From the NCBI GenBank assembly GCA_036381615.1, contig DASVCL010000012.1, positions 62,001 through 126,000 of the forward strand: a stretch of 64,000 bases of DNA, given 5' to 3'. Both the position numbers and the translations under genes were made by a program. How positions within the stretch are numbered: position 1 is the first letter of the stretch; every line of letters begins with the position of its first letter. The notes below the pieces were generated by a model. The model ran no database searches, was not told the DNA's origin, and was given only the letters and a program-made list of their open reading frames with translations. This DNA is from CALANV01 sp036381615 (lineage in GTDB: Bacteria > Pseudomonadota > Alphaproteobacteria > CACIAM-22H2). This document shows, in pieces, positions 1 through 8,179 of this stretch.

Positions 1-231
1 CTCCAGCACACGCAGAACGGCAATGCTTACGGCCATCAGGGCCGGTTGAGCATTGGCCGTCAGCGTCAGGTCGGACTCGGGACCTTCGAACATCAATTTC
101 GAGAGCCGCTGCTTCAGCGCATCATCGACTTCTTCGAAAACCTCGCGTGCCGGTGCGAACGCTGCGGCAAGGTCACGCCCCATCCCGACAGCCTGCGACC
201 CCTGACCCGGAAATGTGAATGCGCGTGCCAT
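1..231 (-). CDS. fabD: Malonyl-CoA:ACP transacylase FabD, N-terminal fragment
   Basis: The minus strand encodes the first 77 residues of FabD; the rest lies beyond the left window edge. FabD moves malonyl from CoA to acyl carrier protein at the start of type II fatty acid synthesis in the cytoplasm. The visible part starts MARAFTFPGQGSQAVGMG and holds the diagnostic GQGSQ motif near residue 10. The later A-N-A-Q-P-A stretch is also typical of the family. The catalytic GHS serine is not in the window. An in-frame ATG lies three codons upstream (240), but GGGA is better spaced from the ATG at 231. The gene diverges from phnN. The frame is open to the edge and the family match is clear. Confidence 0.85.
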   Translation of the reverse strand, partial: MARAFTFPGQGSQAVGMGRDLAAAFAPAREVFEEVDDALKQRLSKLMFEGPESDLTLTANAQPALMAVSIAVLRVLE

Positions 232-374
232 TGGCGGCATAATCCCATGGTGGTAAAGCGGGGCTCACGTACTGGGGCTGAGCGGCGAAGTCAAGCCAGC
301 GTGCGACCCGGGGCCGATACCGGCAACCGGTAATGTCGCGCGAATTTTCAGGTGCGGTAGATGGGGGATTGGAG

Positions 375-938
375 ATGGCATCTGAAACGGGCAGGCTCGT
401 CTACGTCATGGGACCATCCGGCGCCGGCAAGGACTCGGTCCTGCGCGAGGCGAGAAGCCGTATCGACGGGCGCTATCCGGTCGCCTTCGCGCATCGCTAC
501 ATTACGCGGCCGCCGACTGCCGGCGACGAAAATCACGTCGCGGTAACCGTCGCCGAATTCGAACTGCGCCGCGCCCGGGGGCTTTTCGCCATGTCGTGGA
601 AGGCGCACGGCCTGCTTTATGGCATCGGCATCGAAGTCGAGCAGTGGCAAAGGGCCGGCCTGGTCGTCGTCGTCAGCGGATCGCGTCAGCATTTTCAGGA
701 GAATCTGACGACCGCCTGCGACGTGGTACCAGTGCTCATTACGGCCGATACGGCCACGCTGGCGCGCCGGCTTTCAGCCCGTGGCCGGGAGAGCGATCAG
801 GCGGTGACGGATCGCCTAAGTCGCGGTGCTTCCTTCAAAGTCACACATCCGAACTTGGTCACGATCGACAATTCAGGTGCGCTCGAACATGCCGGACAGC
901 GGCTCGCCGATTTGATCGTCTCGTTGATATCCCGTTAG
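375..938 (+). CDS. phnN: Ribose 1,5-bisphosphate phosphokinase PhnN
   Basis: PhnN phosphorylates ribose 1,5-bisphosphate to PRPP, the last step of carbon-phosphorus lyase phosphonate breakdown and also a side route to PRPP. The 187-residue product has a guanylate-kinase-like fold signature: P-loop GPSGAGKDS at residues 13-21 and a following R-Y-I-T-R-P substrate-binding segment. Its length fits the family (about 180-190). I prefer the ATG at 375, with a G-rich run upstream, over an in-frame ATG at 333, which adds 14 unconserved residues. No other phn gene is visible nearby, so it may act alone as a PRPP salvage enzyme. The exact start is the main doubt. Confidence 0.8.
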   Translation: MASETGRLVYVMGPSGAGKDSVLREARSRIDGRYPVAFAHRYITRPPTAGDENHVAVTVAEFELRRARGLFAMSWKAHGLLYGIGIEVEQWQRAGLVVVVSGSRQHFQENLTTACDVVPVLITADTATLARRLSARGRESDQAVTDRLSRGASFKVTHPNLVTIDNSGALEHAGQRLADLIVSLISR

Positions 939-1203
939 ACCCTCGTCCTGCTCATCGCATCTCGGTCGGTGGACGGCAAGGCGTGCGCGACGCTCAGGTT
1001 TAAGGCGCCGCAATGGGTCCGGATCGCTCGCCTCGCAACGCGCGGTCGGCATCTCCTCCGTATTCGAGACGCGCAAAGGCCTCCAGCCGTCGGCGGGTCG
1101 TACCCCCGACACCATCCACGTCACAGACCACTGCTCCCTCGGCTGACGCGCCGCGGAGGTCATGGGCCCGGAGGATCGACGGATCGACCGGCAGGTGCCC
1201 CGC

Positions 1204-1800
1204 TCAGTCGTCGAACACCTCGTTGATGCGAATGACCCTCGGCCCGTACGAGTCGACCGATACCGTGCTCACGGATGCCGGATCGATCTGCAGTCGCTGA
1301 AAGAGGTCGAGAGGCATCCCGAGATAGTAAGCAAGGGCGGCCCGGATCACGTCACCATGGCTGACGGCCAGGATACGGCCGTCGGGCCACTTGCGACGAA
1401 CCTCATCGAGAAACCCGACGATCCGGAGCTGCGCCTCGGGCATCAGTTCCCCACCGGGAATCCGGGTGCCGCTCCGAAACGAGTTGTAGGCTGCCCAAAG
1501 CTCGTCTCGCCGCAGATCATCGAAATCGCGCCCGGCCCACAGGCCGTAATCGATTTCGCTGATCGCTTCCACAACCTCGAAAGGAAGGTCGAGCCGCTGC
1601 GCGATCGGTCTCGCCGTTTCCTGGGCCCGATCGAGCGGACTGCTGAATATGCGGTCGATGGGTCGCAGGCAGAGGCGCTCAGCCAAACGCTTCGCCTGCG
1701 CCAATCCCTCCGCACTCAGATGGACCCCCGACGTGCGACCGAGAATACGCTCGCCGAATGCGGCGTGCTTGGCGTGACGGACGAGGACAAAGGTGGTCAC
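1204..1800 (-). CDS. Histidine phosphatase family protein
   Basis: This 198-residue protein belongs to the phosphoglycerate mutase-like histidine phosphatase superfamily. The catalytic motif near the N terminus reads LVRHAKH rather than the usual RHG. The second catalytic histidine lies in AVSHGDVIRAAL. The acidic region EIDYGLWAGRDF and the FSSPLDRAQETA segment are typical. It starts with GTG in a GTGA overlap with the ino1 stop codon, so translation is probably coupled. Its position behind an inositol-3-phosphate synthase suggests it could remove phosphate from inositol phosphate or a glycosyl phosphate; that is inference from context. The substrate cannot be read from the sequence. Confidence 0.8.
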   Translation of the reverse strand: MTTFVLVRHAKHAAFGERILGRTSGVHLSAEGLAQAKRLAERLCLRPIDRIFSSPLDRAQETARPIAQRLDLPFEVVEAISEIDYGLWAGRDFDDLRRDELWAAYNSFRSGTRIPGGELMPEAQLRIVGFLDEVRRKWPDGRILAVSHGDVIRAALAYYLGMPLDLFQRLQIDPASVSTVSVDSYGPRVIRINEVFDD

Positions 1801-2876
1801 GCCTCACCACGGATAAATGCCTCCGTGCGCAGCCGCGCTTCCCCGTCCGTAAGCTGACGAGGCGGCGACTTCATGAAGTAGCTGCACGGGCCGTAAAGCG
1901 CCCCGCCGATGCCGCGGTCGAGCGCAAGCTTGGCGCAACGGATGGCATCAATCACAACCCCGGCGGAATTCGGCGAGTCCCATACCTCGAGCTTCAGCTC
2001 GCAGTTCAATGGAACGCTGCCGAACGCGGTCCCCTCCATGCGGATATAGCACCATTTGCGATCACCCAGCCACGGCACGAAATCGCTCGGGCCGACATGG
2101 GCCTGCCCCGGCGACAGCGTGTAGTCGAGCTGGCTGGTGACGGCACGGGTCTTGGAGAGCTTCTTCGACTCAAGGCGCTCGCGCTCGAGCATGTTCAGGA
2201 AATCGGTGTTGCCGCCGAAATTGAGCTGGTAGGCCCGATCCACCCGAACCCCTCGCTCGCGAAACAGGCTCGTCAACACGCGATGGACGATCGTCGCGCC
2301 GATCTGCGACTTCACGTCATCGCCGATGAGCGGCAGGCCCCGTTCCTCGAACCGGCGGCGCCAGTTCTCTCGCGACGCGATAAACACCGGGATGCAATTG
2401 ATGAAGGCGCAGCCCGCGGAAAGCGCCTGCTCCGCATACCACTCGGTTGCCTTCTCCGATCCGACCGGCAGGTACGAAACGACGATTTCCGTCCGTGTTT
2501 CCCTCAGCGCGGCGGCCACATCCACCGGCTGCTCTTCCGCCTCCCGAATTTCGTCGCGCAGATACTTGCCGATTCCGTCGTGCGTTACGCCGCGATGGAC
2601 CACAACGCCAAGACGGGGAACCTCGGCGAACCTGCAGGTGTTGTTCGGCGCCGCGAACACGGCTTCGGAAAGATCCTTGCCGACCTTGGTGGCATTGATG
2701 TCGAAAGCCGCGGAAAACTCGATATCTCGGACGTGGTATCCGCCAAGATCCACATGCATCAGGCCGGGGACGAAATCGGCCGCGTCAGCATTGCCATAGA
2801 ACTGGATGCCCTGCACCAGCGCGGATGCGCAGTTTCCGACCCCGACGATCGCCACCCGGGCCTTTCCCGACGTCAT
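1797..2876 (-). CDS. ino1: Inositol-3-phosphate synthase (Ino1 type)
   Basis: The enzyme converts glucose 6-phosphate to 1L-myo-inositol 1-phosphate using NAD. The 359-residue product carries the NAD-binding VAIVGVGNCASALVQG near the N terminus. It also has the conserved YLPVGSE, GDDVKSQIGAT, NFGGNTDFLNMLERERLESK and LEVWDSPNSAGV blocks. From memory these resemble the actinobacterial Ino1 used for phosphatidylinositol and mycothiol more than the eukaryotic form. A longer frame opens at 2963, but GAGGGG just upstream of the ATG at 2876 fixes the start. An exact EcfG-type promoter sits at 2966-2990. The gene is followed by a coupled phosphatase and faces away from a glycosyltransferase operon. 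Confidence 0.9.
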   Translation of the reverse strand: MTSGKARVAIVGVGNCASALVQGIQFYGNADAADFVPGLMHVDLGGYHVRDIEFSAAFDINATKVGKDLSEAVFAAPNNTCRFAEVPRLGVVVHRGVTHDGIGKYLRDEIREAEEQPVDVAAALRETRTEIVVSYLPVGSEKATEWYAEQALSAGCAFINCIPVFIASRENWRRRFEERGLPLIGDDVKSQIGATIVHRVLTSLFRERGVRVDRAYQLNFGGNTDFLNMLERERLESKKLSKTRAVTSQLDYTLSPGQAHVGPSDFVPWLGDRKWCYIRMEGTAFGSVPLNCELKLEVWDSPNSAGVVIDAIRCAKLALDRGIGGALYGPCSYFMKSPPRQLTDGEARLRTEAFIRGEA

Positions 2877-2965
2877 ATCCCCTCGTGCATGGTGCCCACC
2901 AAAATCGCCATGACCCGCAGCTCGCTTCGCAAGCGACAGCGCGGTACCCGTACCGATCTCCACAA

Positions 2966-2990
2966 AACGGCCAAGCCAATGCCTGGTTCC
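2966..2990 (-). promoter_or_regulatory. EcfG-type stress promoter of ino1
   Basis: Read on the minus strand this is GGAAC, 16 bases, then CGTT, the -35/-10 pattern known for alphaproteobacterial EcfG sigma factors. It lies about 90 bases before the ino1 start codon and back to back with a second such element at 3040. The match is seen directly; use by EcfG is inferred. Confidence 0.75.
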
Positions 2991-3039
2991 TTGCGGGATG
3001 TGCGTGCGGGAAACGCGACGACGGAATACTCGCCGCTCA

Positions 3040-3064
3040 GGAACTCAAAGCGGCACAGTACGTT
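3040..3064 (+). promoter_or_regulatory. EcfG-type stress promoter of the glycosyltransferase operon
   Basis: GGAAC, 16 bases, then CGTT on the plus strand. It ends about 116 bases before the start codon at 3181 and forms a divergent pair with the ino1 promoter. Co-induction of both arms by the general stress response is the natural inference. Confidence 0.75.
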
Positions 3065-3180
3065 GAACCGGCCATGCGGCGCTGCATCCGCGCATTTCCG
3101 CAAGCTCTCTCCTGCGCTGCCCCTGTTTCGGCGCAAGACGCATCCCGATCACAACGACAGACGCCTTGCCGTCATAAACG

Positions 3181-4293
3181 ATGAAGTTCGTCATTTTCGG
3201 CCTCACGATAAGTTCGTCCTGGGGCAATGGCCACGCGACGCTCTGGCGCGGACTGTTCAACGCACTCAGACGTCGCGATCACCACGTGGTCTTCTTCGAA
3301 CGCGACGTTCCCTACTATGCCGCCCACCGCGACTTGGATCAGCTGGATGGCGGCAACCTCATCCTCTATCCTGACTGGGACAGCATCACGCCGGCGGCAA
3401 TACGGCATCTGGACGACGCAGACGTCGCAATCGTCACCTCGTACTGCCCCGATGGAATTGCCGCATCGGATCTCGTGCTTTCGTCACCGCGCCCCGTCCA
3501 CCTGTTCTACGATCTTGACACCCCGGTTACGCTCGCGCGGATCGAGGCCGGGGAGCCGACCGGATACATCGGCCCGCGCGGCTTGCGCGACTTCGATCTG
3601 GTGCTGAGCTATACCGGCGGCGATGCCCTCAGGCAGTTGAGTACGCGGCTGGAAGCACGACGTGTCGCTGCTCTCTATGGTTGCGTCGATCCGGAGGTGC
3701 ACCGCCCGGCACCGGTGGTGCCGGCGTATCGTGCCGATCTGTCCTATCTCGGCACCTATGCCCGCGATCGGCAGGATGTGCTCGAAGCGCTGTTCGTCGA
3801 ACCTGCGCGTATGAGGTCGGCGCGCCGCTTCGTCCTGGGAGGTGCCGAGTATCCGTACGCATTTCCCTGGACCGAGAACATCTATTTTGTTCGTCACCTG
3901 CCGCCGGGAGAGCATGCGGCATTCTTCAGTTCGTCGCGCGTGACACTGAACGTGACCCGCACGGCGATGGCCCGTTTAGGCTACTGCCCTTCGGGCAGAT
4001 TGTTCGAGGCCGCCGCCTGCGGCACGCCGATCCTGACGGATTGGTGGGACGGGCTCGACGAGTTTTTCCGACCCGGCGAAGAGATTCTGGTCGCAGGCAA
4101 GACCGCTGACAGCATCGCCGCAATCGAGGCCGATGACGCCGAACTCGCACGAATTGCGCGACTGGCGCGCGAGCGCACACTTGACGAACACACGGCAGAC
4201 CGCCGCGCGCTCGAACTCGAACAGATTCTCGATACCCTTTCGGCGGAACCAAAGGCCGTGCGTACGTCACAGATGAACCCGGTCCCGAGCTGA
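3181..4293 (+). CDS. CgeB-like glycosyltransferase
   Basis: This 370-residue protein looks like a GT-B glycosyltransferase of the CgeB / Glyco_trans_1_2 group. The N terminus (MKFVIFGLTISSSWGNGHAT) matches the opening Rossmann strand and glycine loop of such enzymes. The C-terminal half contains YCPSGRLFEAAACGTPILTD, the usual nucleotide-sugar binding segment, followed by an EEILVA stretch. It is cytoplasmic, with no signal peptide. It heads a tight plus-strand operon: the nucleotidyltransferase begins 7 bases downstream, followed by a methyltransferase and a glycosidase. Donor and acceptor sugars are unknown. An EcfG-type promoter lies upstream at 3040-3064. Confidence 0.8.
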   Translation: MKFVIFGLTISSSWGNGHATLWRGLFNALRRRDHHVVFFERDVPYYAAHRDLDQLDGGNLILYPDWDSITPAAIRHLDDADVAIVTSYCPDGIAASDLVLSSPRPVHLFYDLDTPVTLARIEAGEPTGYIGPRGLRDFDLVLSYTGGDALRQLSTRLEARRVAALYGCVDPEVHRPAPVVPAYRADLSYLGTYARDRQDVLEALFVEPARMRSARRFVLGGAEYPYAFPWTENIYFVRHLPPGEHAAFFSSSRVTLNVTRTAMARLGYCPSGRLFEAAACGTPILTDWWDGLDEFFRPGEEILVAGKTADSIAAIEADDAELARIARLARERTLDEHTADRRALELEQILDTLSAEPKAVRTSQMNPVPS

Positions 4294-4300
4294 GAGCACC

Positions 4301-5074
4301 ATGTGGGGAATCATCCCAGCCGCCGGGAGCGGCACGCGCATTCAGCCACTTGCGTTCTCGAAGGAGCTGTTACCGGTCGGAAGCCGCCGTGATGGCCAGA
4401 CCGAACGCCCCAGGGCCGTGAGCGAGTACCTGGTCGAGCGGATGGTCGCGGCAGGAGCGGACAAGATCTGCTTCGTCATCTCACCCGGAAAATCGGACAT
4501 TCTGGAATATTTCGGTGCAGGCGTCGGCGCGGCCGATTTCGCCTATGTGGTCCAGCAACGACCGCTCGGCCTGTGCGATGCCATCTTCCGGGCCGTGCCG
4601 CTGATTCGCGCTGACGAGCCGGTCATGATCGGGCTTCCGGACACGATCTGGTTCCCGGCAGACGGCCTGAGACATCTTCCCGACGATACATTGTCATTTC
4701 TTCTGTTTCCGGTTGCGCAGCCGGAGCTCTTCGATGCGGTCATCACGGACCGCTCAGGTCGCGTCATGCAGATCCAGGTCAAATGCCCGAATCCGCAATC
4801 GTCCTGGATCTGGGGGGCCTTCAAACTCCCCGGCGCGATCTTGCATGAACTGTTCCGTCTTTGGTGCGAGCGCGGCAGACGGGACGAGTATATCGGAACG
4901 CTCGTCAATCATTATGTCGCGATGGGCGGTACGGCGATCGGTTTTCCCGCCGGCCGCGCGTATGTCGACGTCGGCACCGTGCACGGCTATCGCGAGGCCA
5001 TCCGTCTGCTTTCGGAATCCGCAGCAGAGCCGACGCATGCCGCCGATCTTACGGTAATCACGAGCGATGCCTGA
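4301..5074 (+). CDS. Sugar-phosphate nucleotidyltransferase
   Basis: The 257-residue product matches the NTP_transferase family (glucose-1-phosphate thymidylyl/uridylyl/cytidylyltransferase type), which makes NDP-sugars from a sugar phosphate and an NTP. The N terminus has MWGIIPAAGSGTRIQPL with the G-x-G-T-R nucleotide loop, then the F-S-K-E-L-L-P-V-G lysine motif. QQRPLGLCDAI and MIGLPDTIWFP follow, the latter holding the metal-binding aspartate. Its length is close to RmlA-like enzymes. It lies between a glycosyltransferase and a methyltransferase with 6-7 base gaps, so it probably supplies the activated sugar for this pathway. The base and sugar used cannot be told. Confidence 0.8.
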   Translation: MWGIIPAAGSGTRIQPLAFSKELLPVGSRRDGQTERPRAVSEYLVERMVAAGADKICFVISPGKSDILEYFGAGVGAADFAYVVQQRPLGLCDAIFRAVPLIRADEPVMIGLPDTIWFPADGLRHLPDDTLSFLLFPVAQPELFDAVITDRSGRVMQIQVKCPNPQSSWIWGAFKLPGAILHELFRLWCERGRRDEYIGTLVNHYVAMGGTAIGFPAGRAYVDVGTVHGYREAIRLLSESAAEPTHAADLTVITSDA

Positions 5075-5080
5075 CCAACC

Positions 5081-5860
5081 ATGAATTCACGTGCCGAAAT
5101 GACCCCGGCCGACATCGAGGCGCGCGTGCGCGCCCTTGGTACCTGGTTTCACAACATCGACCTGAAAGGCGTCAAAACGGCGCCAAACCACTTCCTCGGC
5201 GACTATCCGGCCATCAAGTGGCGCCACTTCGCCGACGCCCTGCCGACGGACGTCAGTGGCAGGACGGTGCTCGATATCGGCTGCAATGCCGGCTTCTACT
5301 CCATCGAAATGAAGCGGCGTGGCGCCGCACGGGTCGTGGGGATCGAGCCGGCAGAGGAATATCTGGAGCAGGCACGGTTTGCCGCAGAGATGTGCGAAGT
5401 CGACATCGAACTCCACCGACTTTCGGTCTATGACGTCGCGAAGCTCGGCGAGAAGTTCGACATCATCCTGTTCATGGGCGTCTTTTATCACCTGCGTCAT
5501 CCGCTGCTGGCGCTCGACCTCATACACGACCACGTCGCCAAGGACATACTGGTCTTCCAGTCCATGCTGCGCGGCAGCGATATCGTCGAGCCGATCGATG
5601 AGAACTATCCGTTTCGGGAGCGCGGCATCTTCGAACGTCCGGGTTTCCCGCGCATGAGCTTCATCGAGCAGCGTTACGCCGATGACGAGACAAACTGGTG
5701 GATTCCCAATCGTGCCTGTGCCGAGGCCGTGCTTCGGAGTTCCGGCTTCGAAATCGTGAACCATCCGGAAGAGGAAGTGTTCATTTGCCGCCGCATCAAT
5801 CTACCTGATCCGCCAGAAGGACCGAGAGCGGTCTACCCAGCAAAGGGCGCACAGGAATGA
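5081..5860 (+). CDS. SAM-dependent methyltransferase (resembles the TIGR04290 family)
   Basis: This 259-residue class I methyltransferase has motif I VLDIGCNAGFYS at residues 63-74, an acidic GIEPAEEYLEQA segment, and MGVFYHLRHPLLALDL as the motif IV region. The layout resembles CmoB-like enzymes. From memory it also resembles TIGR04290 (Rta_06860-type) methyltransferases, which sit in glycosyltransferase clusters. It starts 6 bases after the nucleotidyltransferase and its stop overlaps the next start (ATGA). It probably methylates a sugar or a glycosylated lipid or solute made by its neighbours. The substrate is unknown, and the TIGR04290 link is recalled, not searched. Confidence 0.8.
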   Translation: MNSRAEMTPADIEARVRALGTWFHNIDLKGVKTAPNHFLGDYPAIKWRHFADALPTDVSGRTVLDIGCNAGFYSIEMKRRGAARVVGIEPAEEYLEQARFAAEMCEVDIELHRLSVYDVAKLGEKFDIILFMGVFYHLRHPLLALDLIHDHVAKDILVFQSMLRGSDIVEPIDENYPFRERGIFERPGFPRMSFIEQRYADDETNWWIPNRACAEAVLRSSGFEIVNHPEEEVFICRRINLPDPPEGPRAVYPAKGAQE

Positions 5861-6810
5861 TCGAAGCAGCCATGATCTGGAACGAACCCAACAACAAGTC
5901 GCATTGGGATTTCCAGATCGACCCCGAGTGGCGGGCCTTCGCTGAAATGGCGAAACTCGCGGGCCAGGCGATCAAGGCGGAGAATCCCAAACTTACGCGC
6001 GTTCTGGGCGGCATTTCGCCGATCGACCCGGCTTTCATCGAGAATATGGCCCGACTTGGCGTTCTCGATCACATGGACGCCATTGCGGTGCACGGCTTCC
6101 CGCTCGATTGGAACCACTGGATGCTGGACGATTGGCCGCAGAAGCTGAAGGAAATCCAGGCCGTGACACACCTGCCGGTCTGGGTAACGGAGGTCGGCGT
6201 ATCAACCTTCGGCGCTGAAGAAGTACAGGCATTCGGTCTGAGACGTACCGCGGACCTGCTCATCGGCCGTGCACCGCGTATACACTGGTACAGCCTTTAT
6301 GACCTGCCCAAGGCCTGGGTGGCGACGACGCGCCATCGCGAGGCCGAAGGTTCGGCCTACTATCGACACTACTACATGGGCCTGTTGCGGGAAGACGGCT
6401 CGCCCAAGATGGCGGTCGAATCCTTCTACGACATCGCCCCCGAATTCGGTATCTGTCAGTGGTTCCATTTCGAGGACCACAGGCTGGAAGACGCCGTATC
6501 GTGGCTACGACGGCTCGGCGTCAGCTATGTGCGTACGGGACTCAGTTGGGCCGACAGCTACCGACCGAATGCGCAAGCTTGGTTCGACCGTCAGATGGCC
6601 TCCCTCGAGGATTTCGCCGTCACGGTAACCTTCTGTTTTACGCCGGAACATCGGGGTATCGTGCCGCATCACACAAGTCCGCCACACGATCCCCGTGAAT
6701 TCGCGGAGTTTTGCGGCCGTATGGTGCGCCGGTACGCCGCCGACTCTGACGGCACACGACTCGCAATCGCCCCCGCCGATGTGCTGTGCGCCGACGATCA
6801 CGCCGACTGA
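5857..6810 (+). CDS. Glycoside hydrolase-like protein, apparent circularly permuted barrel
   Basis: The 317-residue protein resembles clan A beta-xylosidase (GH39-like) TIM barrels, but in an unusual order. It opens at once with WNEPNN (Glu10, normally the acid/base after strand 4). LPVWVTEVG (Glu112, normally the nucleophile on strand 7) follows. Then, from about residue 197, it carries what reads as the start of a barrel: a domain with RRLGVSYVRTGLSWAD, TVTFCFTPEHRG and a final F-C-G-R-M-V-R-R-Y-A helix. The halves therefore look swapped. No signal peptide is visible, so it probably acts in the cytoplasm. Its start overlaps the methyltransferase stop. It may be a trimming hydrolase or a transglycosidase; the permutation is my inference. 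Confidence 0.65.
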   Translation: MIEAAMIWNEPNNKSHWDFQIDPEWRAFAEMAKLAGQAIKAENPKLTRVLGGISPIDPAFIENMARLGVLDHMDAIAVHGFPLDWNHWMLDDWPQKLKEIQAVTHLPVWVTEVGVSTFGAEEVQAFGLRRTADLLIGRAPRIHWYSLYDLPKAWVATTRHREAEGSAYYRHYYMGLLREDGSPKMAVESFYDIAPEFGICQWFHFEDHRLEDAVSWLRRLGVSYVRTGLSWADSYRPNAQAWFDRQMASLEDFAVTVTFCFTPEHRGIVPHHTSPPHDPREFAEFCGRMVRRYAADSDGTRLAIAPADVLCADDHAD

Positions 6811-7114
6811 GGCCGGGGCGCCGGCTCCCGATCGGTCGCGGGACACAATCCCGGTCGTCGTGGTCGGTGAACCGGTTGACCCCGCCCACCCGGGACTTGA
6901 AGCGCCGAATGGCCAAATGCCACAGGATCCAGGCACGAGCTCTCGCCCAGCTTCCCGTCGGGATCGAGCGATACCGGCGCGCGCCAACCTATGACGGTCG
7001 TCATCCTCCCCATCCAGAGCCGCTCTTCTACGAGTCTTTTTTCTGGAGGATGACGGGTGCGCGATGGTGCGTGCTGGCCAGCACGGCACATGGCGAGCTG
7101 GGGCGGGACGGATC
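6811..7114. other. Intergenic region without a recognised gene
   Basis: About 304 bases lie between the glycosidase-like gene and the GT4 gene. Short frames here have no family features. I see no GGAAC/CGTT promoter and no clear hairpin. Confidence 0.5.
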
Positions 7115-8179
7115 ATGTCTCTGACGGTTCTTAGCGTTGCCTACCCATTCGCCCCCGTAAGCCTGGATGCGGTCGGCGGTGCAGAACAGGTCGTCGCGAC
7201 ATTGGATGATGCACTCGTCGCCGCAGGTCACCGCTCCATCGTACTGGCCCGTGCAGACTCGGACGTCCGGGGCCTGCTCGTCGGCGTGCCGACACCGCGG
7301 GGCGAGATCGACGATGCCGTTCGTGCCGCAACGTACGGTCGTTACAGGCAGGCAATCCGGCGAGTGCTTCGGGAACGGGACGTCGACGTCGTCCATATGC
7401 ACGGCATCGACTTTCATGCCTACCTCCCCCCGACCGGGTCACCGGTTCTGGTCACCTTGCACCTGCCGTTGAACTGGTATCCGCCGAACGCGCTTTCGGC
7501 GCGGCCGGGAGTCGCCTTCAACTGCGTTTCCGCCGCACAAAGGCGGACCGCAGCGCCGAACCTGCAGTTGCTGCCGGACATCGAAAACGGGGTACCGGAC
7601 GCGTTATTCGATATCCGCTTGAAAAAACGTCGATATGCACTGGCGCTCGGTCGAATCTGCCCCGAGAAGGGTTTCCACCTCGCCCTCGAGGCGGCGCGTG
7701 GGGCGGATATACCGTTGCTGGTTGCAGGTGAGGTCTTTCCATATGCAGCCCATCGTGCCTATTTCGAAGAGGCGATCCGGCCACGCCTGGATTCGCAGCG
7801 CCGTTTCGTCGGCGCGGTCGGCTTCACGCGGAAACGCCGACTTCTCGCTGCCGCGCAATGCGTCGTCGTTCCAAGCCTCGCACCGGAGACGGCATCGCTG
7901 ACTGCCGTCGAAGCGCTGGCGAGCGGGACACCGGTCGTTGCTTTTCCGAGCGGTGCGCTCGCCGATCTGATTCAGCACGGACGAACCGGATTCCTGGTCG
8001 GCGATGTCGATGAGATGGCGGCGGCGATCGTGCTGGCCGGTACGCTGCGGCCGGAAGACTGCCGGGCCGCCGTCGCGCATATGCGAGTGGCGCGCATGAC
8101 TTTCGGATATGTCGAGCAGTACCACCGTCTCATTCATGAGATGCGGAGCACGCTCCATGGAACGCTTGCGGTTTCGTAG
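7115..8179 (+). CDS. Glycosyltransferase family 4 protein
   Basis: This 354-residue protein is a GT-B fold, GT4-type glycosyltransferase. The N terminus has LSVAYPFAPVSLDAVGGAEQ, with the glycine-rich acceptor-side loop. The second domain contains LGRICPEKGFHLALEAA, the typical start of the donor domain. PSLAPETASLTAVEALASGT follows, with the E-x7-E-like signature that binds the NDP-sugar diphosphate. A longer frame opens at 7064, but the ATG at 7115 is preceded by GGGACGG and begins the conserved strand. Its end overlaps the next gene by about 20 bases. Function in the inositol/sugar cluster is inferred from location, and the donor is unknown. Confidence 0.82.
   Translation: MSLTVLSVAYPFAPVSLDAVGGAEQVVATLDDALVAAGHRSIVLARADSDVRGLLVGVPTPRGEIDDAVRAATYGRYRQAIRRVLRERDVDVVHMHGIDFHAYLPPTGSPVLVTLHLPLNWYPPNALSARPGVAFNCVSAAQRRTAAPNLQLLPDIENGVPDALFDIRLKKRRYALALGRICPEKGFHLALEAARGADIPLLVAGEVFPYAAHRAYFEEAIRPRLDSQRRFVGAVGFTRKRRLLAAAQCVVVPSLAPETASLTAVEALASGTPVVAFPSGALADLIQHGRTGFLVGDVDEMAAAIVLAGTLRPEDCRAAVAHMRVARMTFGYVEQYHRLIHEMRSTLHGTLAVS

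Larger units (their letters stand above)
2877..3180. other. Divergent intergenic region, ino1 / glycosyltransferase operon
   Basis: The 304 bases hold no convincing gene. They contain two back-to-back EcfG-type promoters, one for each flanking transcription unit, with about 50 bases between their -35 elements. Confidence 0.7.

Noticed and set aside
1758..3374. 538-codon open frame on the plus strand opposite ino1 and the phosphatase
   Set aside because: It is rich in Arg, His and Pro, has no family motif, and lies opposite two genes with clear catalytic motifs. It is a GC-driven shadow.
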